Of a DNA stretch of 6,071 nucleotides, positions 1 to 5,404 are shown in pieces. The notes beneath the pieces were generated by a model, which was not told the DNA's origin, did no database searches, and saw nothing but the letters and a program-made list of their open reading frames with translations. Both the position numbers and the translations under genes were made by a program. Source of the stretch: Acidimicrobiia bacterium (GTDB taxonomy: Bacteria > Actinomycetota > Acidimicrobiia > Spongiisociales > UBA5794); contig JAUXCV010000103.1 of NCBI GenBank assembly GCA_030618675.1, positions 1-6,071 of the forward strand, in the 5' to 3' direction. Position 1 is the first letter of the stretch. Each line of letters opens with the position of its first letter.

Positions 1-553
1 TGTCCATCGTGTCGATGAACCGGCTCACTTCGTTGACGACCGTTTGGACCGAGTCGGCGACGTCGGCGGTGAGGGTCTCCCCGAACTCGTCGGCGACGGC
101 CATCTCCACGCCCCAGATCGCCACCTCATCCGGCATCCCCCATCCCATGGTGCGACCGAGAGCCATAACGGTCGGGTAGTTGATGTCGTGGAAAGAGTTG
201 AGGCGAACCGACCCGGCCAGGTCATCCTCGCTGAGTCGGACCACGGTCCCGGGCCGATGTGCTCCGGTAGCGAGCCCATCGATGAGAATCGCGCGCCTCC
301 GACCGCGCAGGACGTCGAGCAGGGCGAATCCGGCCCAAGGCAGGGCAACGATCTCGATGTCATCACGATCCTGGAAGGCTGCTTCGAGAGTTCGTGCGGC
401 GTGGATACCAACGCCGTCGTCGGAGGCGATCTCGTTGCCCAGGCCGACGATGACGACCGGTGACGCCGGGGAGGCGTCATCTCCCGAAGTGCCGGCAACT
501 CGGAGGCTCCATGCACGAGATCCCGGTGCCGGCGGATTGCGGCTCGGTGTCAT
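1..553 (-). CDS. [NiFe]-hydrogenase maturation peptidase (M52 family), 3' end cut by window edge
   Basis: Reading the minus strand from the ATG at 553 gives 184 codons without a stop up to the edge. The core begins with the family signature GLGNEIASDDGVG (residues 37-49), followed by VLRGRRRAILIDG (81-93) and NSFHDINYP (119-127). By comparison with E. coli HybD, the nickel-contacting Glu, Asp and His should be E41, D92 and H122, all present. The family clips the C-terminal tail of the hydrogenase large subunit after nickel insertion in the cytoplasm. The start is well fixed: an in-frame TGA lies 12 nt upstream (563-565), AGGA sits 6 nt before the ATG, and no other ATG, GTG or TTG occurs before the core. 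This leaves a Pro/Ser/Gly-rich N-terminal extension of about 32 residues that HybD-type enzymes lack. M52 enzymes are about 150-200 residues, so few codons are likely missing. Which hydrogenase it serves cannot be seen here. Confidence 0.93.
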   Translation of the reverse strand, partial: MTPSRNPPAPGSRAWSLRVAGTSGDDASPASPVVIVGLGNEIASDDGVGIHAARTLEAAFQDRDDIEIVALPWAGFALLDVLRGRRRAILIDGLATGAHRPGTVVRLSEDDLAGSVRLNSFHDINYPTVMALGRTMGWGMPDEVAIWGVEMAVADEFGETLTADVADSVQTVVNEVSRFIDTMD

Positions 554-601
554 GGTCGGTCCTCACGACCGAGTCTGCCTCAATCGCGACCCGTCGTGAT
601 C

Positions 602-734
602 GGGTCTTTGGTCACATTCTGTCTAATGACCCTAGGTCGGTCCGGTTCGACCGTTCCGGCGTCGACGTGTGTGCCGGAGCGTCTTTCTCCATATAGGTAC
701 AAAGGACCCTATGCCGGCTCGGTCCTTGTGGACC
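602..734. promoter_or_regulatory. Divergent control region with clustered GGTCC/GGACC inverted repeats
   Basis: The 210-bp gap between the peptidase start (553) and the small ORF start (764) holds no convincing gene but several dyads of one kind: GGTCA-N12-TGACC at 610-631, GGTCG-N8-CGACC at 635-652, AAGGACC-N12-GGTCCTT (perfect 7-bp arms) at 702-727, and GGTCC-N4-GGACC at 721-734, which shares an arm with the previous dyad. The 5-4-5 layout of the last resembles a DosR/DevR box (GGGAC-N4-GTCCC), but the inner half-site bases differ. TAGGT occurs three times (633, 694, 739) and could contribute -10 elements (for example 692-698), though no good -35 is visible. Binding by a dimeric regulator controlling both flanking genes is inference. 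Confidence 0.4.
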
Positions 735-763
735 AGGCTAGGTAACGAGGCGGAGGACTCCAC

Positions 764-886
764 ATGAGCGCAATCGACCAACCGTTCACCGTTGGGCGGT
801 CTCCCTATTTCGTCGACGCTCGTCGGACCCCTTGCACGATCGCCCGGAGAGCGGCGCACCACGAACTACACGGAGGTTGCTCGTGA
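764..886 (+). CDS. Small ORF (40 aa) translationally coupled to the cNMP-fold gene
   Basis: ATG at 764 follows a strong GGAGG (752-756) with a 7-nt spacer, and the frame runs 40 codons to TGA at 884-886. The stop overlaps the GTG start of the next gene as GTGA, the classic arrangement for translational coupling. About two thirds of its codons end in G or C, moderately supportive of coding. The peptide begins MSAIDQPFTVGRSPYF, is basic and His-rich towards its end and contains two cysteines. I recognise no family. It could be a functional small protein of the hydrogenase locus, a leader peptide governing translation of the downstream gene, or a chance ORF. The ribosome binding site and overlap favour real translation. 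Confidence 0.5.
   Translation: MSAIDQPFTVGRSPYFVDARRTPCTIARRAAHHELHGGCS
872..876 (+). promoter_or_regulatory. Ribosome binding site fixing the GTG start of the cNMP-fold gene
   Basis: GGAGG ends 6 nt before the GTG at 883-885. It decides that start over the in-frame ATG at 832, which has no comparable site and would add 17 arginine-rich residues overlapping the small ORF. It lies inside the final codons of the small ORF, as expected for coupled reinitiation. Confidence 0.75.
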
Positions 887-1401
887 CAGATCTTGATCAA
901 CTGTTCAGAAGCCATCCCTTCATCTCAACACTGAGCGATGAGCACATCACCACGCTTGAGAGCTGTGGAGCCGCGTTCGTCTCATTCGAGCCGGACGAGA
1001 AGATCGTTCGCGAGGGTAGGCCCGCCGATGCATGCTTCTTCGTCGACGCCGGTGACGTAGCACTCGAGTTGTACGTCGGGGGAGCCGAGTCGCGCACCGT
1101 CCTGACCGTTCACGCCGGTGAGATCGTCGGCTGGTCGTGGCTCGTCCCACCGTATCGAGGAGCCTTCGATGCCATCGCGTTGACTCCTGTCACTGCCTTG
1201 AGAGTCGACGCGGCTCTCCTCAGAGATGCGATGGAGACGGACAAGCCGTTCGGCTACGAGATGATGAAGCGGTTCTGCGACGTGATCGTCACACGGATCG
1301 GAGCGTCGCGCTTTCAACTCGCCGACGTCTACAGGGTCGTGGAGATCGATCCGCGGACCCACGCGATGCCGGCGAGGGCTGAACACAGTTTCGGCAGATA
1401 G
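883..1401 (+). CDS. Stand-alone cyclic-nucleotide-binding-fold protein (CRP-like sensor domain, no HTH)
   Basis: This 172-residue protein is almost entirely one CRP/cNMP-binding beta-roll. The N-terminal helix PFISTLSDEHITTLESC (12-28) precedes strands with EKIVREG (39-45), ACFFVDAGDVALEL (50-63) and the phosphate-binding-cassette position GEIVGWSWLVPPYRGA (79-94). A long C-helix (about 112-150) and a short tail follow. There is no helix-turn-helix, so it is unlikely to bind DNA itself. The glutamate that holds the cAMP ribose in E. coli CRP falls at W84 here, while R92 may replace the phosphate-binding arginine, so cAMP binding is doubtful. Such HTH-less cNMP-fold proteins are, as I recall, often encoded beside group 3 [NiFe] hydrogenases, which fits the divergent maturation peptidase. 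Role inferred: accessory or sensory protein for the hydrogenase. Confidence 0.85.
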   Translation: MTDLDQLFRSHPFISTLSDEHITTLESCGAAFVSFEPDEKIVREGRPADACFFVDAGDVALELYVGGAESRTVLTVHAGEIVGWSWLVPPYRGAFDAIALTPVTALRVDAALLRDAMETDKPFGYEMMKRFCDVIVTRIGASRFQLADVYRVVEIDPRTHAMPARAEHSFGR

Positions 1402-1473
1402 CGGGATCGCCGGCGACGGATCGGGCGCCCCTCATCGCGCCGAGGTCAGATTGTCGTTCACGCATGAAGGCAA

Positions 1474-1508
1474 CCGTTGGGAGTCCGATGGGTATTCGGA
1501 TTCAACGG
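1474..1508 (+). terminator. Imperfect hairpin downstream of the cNMP-fold gene
   Basis: CCGTTG (1474-1479) pairs with CAACGG (1503-1508), and TCCGA (1484-1488) pairs with TCGGA (1496-1500), with a small internal loop and a 7-nt apical loop. It begins 73 nt after the stop at 1401 and has no T-run. It may help end plus-strand transcripts before the stronger hairpin that follows, but the pairing is modest. Confidence 0.3.
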
Positions 1509-1529
1509 CTGCGACCGGTGCCGTGTCGT

Positions 1530-1572
1530 CGTTGATCTCCCGCGCCGGGCGAACCGGCGCGGGTGATCAACG
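1530..1572. terminator. Strong 19-bp hairpin between convergent genes
   Basis: Bases 1530-1548 and 1554-1572 form a 19-bp stem with a single mismatch (1538 against 1564) closed by the 5-nt loop GCGAA. It starts 8 nt past the stop of the minus-strand transporter and lies 128 nt past the stop of the plus-strand cNMP-fold gene, so it is placed to end both transcripts. No T-tract follows on either strand, as is common for terminator-like hairpins in high-GC Gram-positives. It could instead act as a 3'-end RNA stabiliser. Confidence 0.7.
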
Positions 1573-1579
1573 CGTACGC

Positions 1580-2881
1580 TCACGCGTGGTCGGTCAGGTG
1601 GGCGTTGTGTAGGAAGCCGTGAACGCTGAACGGTTTCGACGACTCGTCGAGGCTCGGCGGATACACAAGGGCCGTAGCTACGGCGCCCACAGCGCATGCA
1701 CCCGCGCAGATCGCGAACGCCAACGGGAAGTTCCCCATGTCGCCCAGCGCACCGCCAAGGATCGGGAAGATGATCCCACCGGCTCCATACGCCAGGAACA
1801 CCCACGGGTAGTTCTGACCCACCGCAGTATCTCCGAACTCGTCGGCGGTGAGGGCAGGGAACAGGGCGAAGTTGCCGCCGAAGTTGAAGCCGATCAGGGC
1901 TGCAGCAAGGTACAGCGTGTACTCACCGCCGGCCATCGGGATGAACGCAAGCAGGAACACAGCCTGGCTGGCCGTCATGATCACGACCGATCGCTTGCGG
2001 CCGAGCTTGTCGCTCATCGTGCCCCACGCGATCCGTCCGACGCCGTTGGCGAGGCTGAAGAACACCGCCATCGCGGTTCCGGCGATCGCGTCCGCCTGAA
2101 CGTCCCCGACACCCGCCTCCATGAGAGCCTCCACCGGGTAGAGCTTCATGAGTCCAATGGCCATCAACCCGGCCCCGGCACTCACCGCGAAGGTCAGCGA
2201 AATGAGGTGGAACTGGGGCGAACGCAGCATCTCGCGGGGCGTGAAGTTCGTGCTCCCGGCGCCCGCCGCCACGGGAGGGGTGAACCCTTCCGGAAGCCAG
2301 CCCTCGGGCGGCATGACCATCCATATGGATCCGATGAGAACGAACACGGTGAACGCGATCCCGTAGATCAGGAAGGTGGTTCCAAGGCTGGTGTTCTCGA
2401 TCAAGTTGCCCCAGGATCCGGCGATCTTGACCCACCCCATCGCCCCGAATCCGAACCCTGCAACGGCGAGTCCGGTGATCATTCCCTTATGGTCTGGGAA
2501 CCAGCGCATGCCGACGGCGATCGGCACGACGTAGGCGAGACCGATGCCGGCGCCACCGATCAGCCCGACGCCGAACAGGACGATCCAGAAGTTCGTTCCT
2601 CCGCCGAGCGATGCGATTGCGTAGCCGAGGCCGAGTGTGATGCCACCGGCCATCGCGAGTGCCCGGGGGCCGAATTTCGCGAGATTGCGGCCGGCGAACA
2701 CCATGACCAGTGCGAATGTCGCAAGCCCGACCGCGAAGACGATCTGCGTCTGGGTGTTCGACCACCCGGAATCCTTCAGCCCGGGCGTGAACACCGACCA
2801 CGCGTAGATAGCGCCGAGGCAGAGCTGGATCAGCACCGCACCAAGCACCACGAATCCTCGGGGAGCTACTCGTTCCGACAT
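1580..2881 (-). CDS. OFA (oxalate/formate antiporter) family MFS transporter
   Basis: This 433-residue inner-membrane protein has about 12 hydrophobic segments with the MFS 6+6 layout. OFA features are visible: the first helix with GAIYAWSVF (23-31), GMRWFPDHKGMITGLAVAGFGFGA (124-147), the central-loop motif EMLRSPQFHLISL (217-229), GRIAWGTMSDKLGRKRS (282-298), and GGNFALFPALTADEFG (335-350) leading into NYPWVFLAYG. Aligned from memory to Oxalobacter OxlT, R283 matches its Arg272, while Y365 stands where Lys355 should be, so the substrate is probably not oxalate. Other small carboxylates remain possible. The start at 2881 is chosen because AGGAGG (2891-2896 on the plus strand) sits 9 nt upstream and the helix-rich protein begins directly. 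An in-frame extension to 3007 adds only Arg-rich residues. The gene is monocistronic, with a strong hairpin just past its stop. Confidence 0.93.
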   Translation of the reverse strand: MSERVAPRGFVVLGAVLIQLCLGAIYAWSVFTPGLKDSGWSNTQTQIVFAVGLATFALVMVFAGRNLAKFGPRALAMAGGITLGLGYAIASLGGGTNFWIVLFGVGLIGGAGIGLAYVVPIAVGMRWFPDHKGMITGLAVAGFGFGAMGWVKIAGSWGNLIENTSLGTTFLIYGIAFTVFVLIGSIWMVMPPEGWLPEGFTPPVAAGAGSTNFTPREMLRSPQFHLISLTFAVSAGAGLMAIGLMKLYPVEALMEAGVGDVQADAIAGTAMAVFFSLANGVGRIAWGTMSDKLGRKRSVVIMTASQAVFLLAFIPMAGGEYTLYLAAALIGFNFGGNFALFPALTADEFGDTAVGQNYPWVFLAYGAGGIIFPILGGALGDMGNFPLAFAICAGACAVGAVATALVYPPSLDESSKPFSVHGFLHNAHLTDHA

Positions 2882-2973
2882 ACCTGGCTTCCTCCTGTTA
2901 GTGCGATGCGCCCTCCGAAACCGGGGTATCTCCCATCGAGTCGGGTGAATACGCGCGTCGCCATAGCGTTCAT

Positions 2974-2987
2974 CACTCGGTCGAGTG
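2974..2987. promoter_or_regulatory. Candidate operator palindrome upstream of the transporter
   Basis: CACTCG-GT-CGAGTG is a 6-2-6 inverted repeat in the 204-bp divergent gap between the transporter (start 2881) and the plus-strand gene at 3086. It lies about 93 nt upstream of the transporter start, a plausible position for a dimeric regulator. No clear -35/-10 pair is visible for either gene, and the palindrome could be chance in GC-rich DNA. The rest of the gap shows no gene. Confidence 0.25.
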
Positions 2988-3085
2988 TCCCGCACCCAAC
3001 CGGGCACCGCTAGGGAGTTTCGGCCCTTCGATGCCTGCCAATCGGCCCTTACGGTCGGTGCGCCGCTTCATCGGGGCAGTTCCCT

Positions 3086-3565
3086 ATGGACAAACGACAG
3101 CAACGGACGGACGATGTAGACATGAAGATGGATCGGCACAGCCGCATCGTTCTCATGGTGATCGGGGGAGTCGCCGTCGTCCTGATCGCAGTCGCCATCG
3201 TGGTGGCCGTCCAGCCACCACAGGAGTTCGATTCGGGAACACCGGAAGGAACCGTCCAGGCGTACTTCCGGGCGATCCTCGACGGGGACGAGGACCTTGC
3301 GCTCTCCTACATCGACGAGGAACTCCTGGTCGGCTGCTCGAGATTCGAACTCGGCTACGTCACGCCGGACAGCGCCCGTGTCGTGATCGCCAAGACCGAG
3401 ATCGACGGCGACGAAGCGAGAGTCGACGTCGTGATCACCGAGACTTGGGGAGAGGGCCCGTTCGGCGGCGGCTCCAACACGTTCGACGAAACGCTCGTCA
3501 TGACTCGAAGTGATGGTGTCTGGCTGATCTCCCGCGTTCCCTGGCCTGTTGATCTGATCTGTTGA
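3086..3565 (+). CDS. Single-pass membrane protein with extracytoplasmic NTF2/DUF4878-like domain
   Basis: The 159-residue product has a short charged N-terminus (about 1-20, Lys/Arg-rich, so cytoplasmic), one hydrophobic helix (21-42) and an outward-facing domain. No lipobox cysteine follows the helix. The domain begins GTPEGTVQAYFRAILDGDED (51-70), the helix pattern of NTF2-like/DUF4878 domains in which a chain of small residues, aromatic and 'gD..A' precedes strands. The strands here are SARVVIAKTEIDGDEARVDVVI (97-118), and the domain closes with TLVMTRSDGVWLISR (136-150). It has two cysteines, C84 and C159, the latter being the last residue. The start is uncertain: ATG 3086 has a weak GGGG 9 nt upstream, and ATG 3122 or 3128 would also leave the helix intact. 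The next gene follows after 15 nt, so the two are likely co-transcribed. Function unknown. Confidence 0.75.
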   Translation: MDKRQQRTDDVDMKMDRHSRIVLMVIGGVAVVLIAVAIVVAVQPPQEFDSGTPEGTVQAYFRAILDGDEDLALSYIDEELLVGCSRFELGYVTPDSARVVIAKTEIDGDEARVDVVITETWGEGPFGGGSNTFDETLVMTRSDGVWLISRVPWPVDLIC

Positions 3566-3580
3566 AAAGAGAGGTGAATC

Positions 3581-5296
3581 ATGGAAGCTGCGTTCGGGAT
3601 CCTCATGATGTTCGTCCAGTTGGCGGTCTTCATCGGAATCATCGTGTTCGTTGTGAAAGTCGTCACCAAGAAGGGTTCATCGTCGGCCGAGGGATCCGGC
3701 ATCTCGATCCGGCGCTTCTTCCAGTACTCGATCATGCTGGTCATGCTGGTCATTGCAGCGTTCGGCGTGATCGGGATCGTCGACGCCATCGCATCGGCCG
3801 CGACAAGCGTGACCCAGGACACAACTGCGATCGCTCGTTCGATCGCGTTCGTCGTGGTTGGGTTCCCCGTCTTCGGAGGGCTTGCTCTCTACACACGCCG
3901 GCTCTTGAAGACGACACCGACAGAGAGCCGTTCGCTCGGTTGGCTCGGATACCTCACCGTGGCGCTCGTCGGATCACTCGTCTTCGTGATGTCGTTCGCA
4001 GTCGGTTTTCTCGGCGGTCTGCTCACCGGTGGGGAATTCGAGATCACCACGCTCGTCTCGATCCTCGTGTGGGGCGGCGTGTGGTTCGCTCACTGGTGGA
4101 TCGCCGGTCAGACCGCTGCTGGGGATCGGATGCAATTCCATCTCCTCGCCGGCTCGGCAGCCGGGCTGGTGACCCTCGCCATCGGCGCCGGCGTGGCAAT
4201 CGCCGCGGTGCTCGGCGAGATCTACGACGCCGTCGCCGCCGTGACTGCCGTGGACTCGGACGCCGAACTCATCGCTCGTGGTGCCGTGCTCTTCGTTGTC
4301 GGCGCGATCGTCTGGTTGTTCTACTGGATCGGGCACGCCCGCAGCAGCGACCGGTCGATGCTGTGGCTCACCTACGTGCTGCTCGTCGGCGTGCTCGGAG
4401 GCGTCATCACCGCCGTTGTCGGAGCAGGAACGCTCCTGTTCGGTGTTCTGGATTGGCTCATCGGTGACGTGGGATCGACCTCAGCCGGCGTCCATTTCGC
4501 GTTCATCCCCGGTGCCCTGGCGGCGTTGGTCGTCGGCACAGGTTCTTGGGGCTATCACCGTTTCGTGCTCGGCAGCCGCACAGGCGAAGACCGCACCGAG
4601 GTCGACCGCGTGTACGACTACCTCCTCTCCGGCGCAGGTCTGGTCGTCGCCGCGGGCGGTCTCGGCACCCTCATCGCGGTCGGATTCGATGCTCTCGGAA
4701 GCCAGCCCATTGCCTCGTCGGGTGGCAGCGTCAGCGCCATTGCCATCACGCTGCTCGTCGTCGGTGTGCCGCTGTGGTGGAGACACTGGTCGTCGATCCG
4801 CCGCTTCCGAACGACTCAGCCGCAGGAAGAGGTTTCATCCATCACCCGACGTGTCTATCTGTTCGTGCTGTTCGGCGCCACGGGCCTCGTCGCTGTGATC
4901 TCCCTCCTGATCCTCGTCTTCATCGTTGTCGAAGATCTCCTGGAAGGGGACCTGGGCAGTGCCACGATCAACTCGATCGCGGTGCCCCTGTCGCTGATCA
5001 TCACCGCCGGCGCCGTCGCCTGGTATCACTTCGCCGTGTTCCGCGAGGATCGGGCGATCGCTCCTCGTGAGGAACTCCCGACGCTGCGAGAGGTCGTCAT
5101 CATCGGAAGCGGCGAGAGCATCGATGCGATCACCAGTAGGACGAGCGCCCATGTGAAAGCGTTGCGCGTGGTGGGCGAGGCCACTGAGGCGGAGACGATC
5201 GACGACGTTCTCTCCACTCTGGACAACGAGACGCACGATCGGGTCGTGGTTCTTGCCGAGGACGGGCGGTACCGGGTGTTGCCCCTGGACGACTGA
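3581..5296 (+). CDS. DUF5671-like polytopic membrane protein with six tandem two-helix repeats
   Basis: AGAGAGG (3568-3574) lies 6 nt before the ATG. The 571-residue product has an N-terminal helix (5-28), then six repeats of two helices each (about 43-108, 119-177, 184-255, 258-330, 341-409, 420-488), 13 helices in all, and a soluble tail (about 498-571). Linkers between repeats carry Arg/Lys (for example R106-R107, R407-R408, R488) while loops inside repeats are acidic, so the repeats are outward hairpins and the tail is cytoplasmic. An Asp ends the first helix in five repeats (D68, D216, D291, D370, D452), and Trp-x-x-His marks the second helix in four (W168/H171, W249/H252, W323/H326, W399/H402), with W481-x-H483 in the sixth. 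The first repeat resembles DUF5671 (RRFFQY start). The tail (LREVVIIGSG, then RVVVLAEDGRYRVL near the end) matches no family I know. Function unknown. Confidence 0.82.
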   Translation: MEAAFGILMMFVQLAVFIGIIVFVVKVVTKKGSSSAEGSGISIRRFFQYSIMLVMLVIAAFGVIGIVDAIASAATSVTQDTTAIARSIAFVVVGFPVFGGLALYTRRLLKTTPTESRSLGWLGYLTVALVGSLVFVMSFAVGFLGGLLTGGEFEITTLVSILVWGGVWFAHWWIAGQTAAGDRMQFHLLAGSAAGLVTLAIGAGVAIAAVLGEIYDAVAAVTAVDSDAELIARGAVLFVVGAIVWLFYWIGHARSSDRSMLWLTYVLLVGVLGGVITAVVGAGTLLFGVLDWLIGDVGSTSAGVHFAFIPGALAALVVGTGSWGYHRFVLGSRTGEDRTEVDRVYDYLLSGAGLVVAAGGLGTLIAVGFDALGSQPIASSGGSVSAIAITLLVVGVPLWWRHWSSIRRFRTTQPQEEVSSITRRVYLFVLFGATGLVAVISLLILVFIVVEDLLEGDLGSATINSIAVPLSLIITAGAVAWYHFAVFREDRAIAPREELPTLREVVIIGSGESIDAITSRTSAHVKALRVVGEATEAETIDDVLSTLDNETHDRVVVLAEDGRYRVLPLDD

Positions 5297-5324
5297 GACG
5301 CCGCCCGATCCGGCGAGCGGCGTC
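5297..5324. terminator. Hairpin abutting the stop of the repeat membrane protein
   Basis: GACGCCGC (5297-5304) and GCGGCGTC (5317-5324) form a perfect 8-bp GC-rich stem around a 12-nt loop, starting at the base right after the TGA. There is no T-run. It sits between convergent genes (stops at 5296 and 5405) and could end the plus-strand cassette. The remaining bases to 5404 show nothing else. Confidence 0.5.
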
Positions 5325-5404
5325 GGGGGCGACGGAACACGGGTTCACGTCTTCGGTGGTCGTCACTCGCGTCGTCAAGAAGACATCGGACTGAACCGAA
5401 CGCT

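Noticed and set aside
25..516. 163-codon minus-strand frame overlapping the peptidase
   Set aside because: It is in another frame of the same strand and gives a Ser/Arg/Thr-rich product. The true frame carries the GLGNE...DDG signature and runs off the edge.
460..696. 78-codon plus-strand ORF across the peptidase start and intergenic region
   Set aside because: It starts inside the peptidase on the opposite strand, has no recognisable product and no RBS worth noting.
893..900. TTGATCAA resembling FNR half-sites
   Set aside because: It lies inside the coding sequence just after the start, and the two half-sites abut without the 4-nt spacer of an FNR box.
1671..1684. Perfect 14-bp palindrome GCCGTAGCTACGGC
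   Set aside because: It lies within the transporter coding sequence in its last helix and is explained by codons for Ala, Val and Thr. No regulatory context.
1619..3013. 464-codon open frame on the plus strand across the transporter gene
   Set aside because: Its product is rich in Arg, His, Glu and Asp with no domain, while the minus strand encodes a clear 12-helix OFA transporter with its own RBS. The long frame is a by-product of GC-rich codon use.
3562..4467. 301-codon plus-strand frame inside the membrane protein gene
   Set aside because: Extremely Arg-rich product typical of an out-of-frame GC-rich read. The overlapping frame encodes regular transmembrane repeats.
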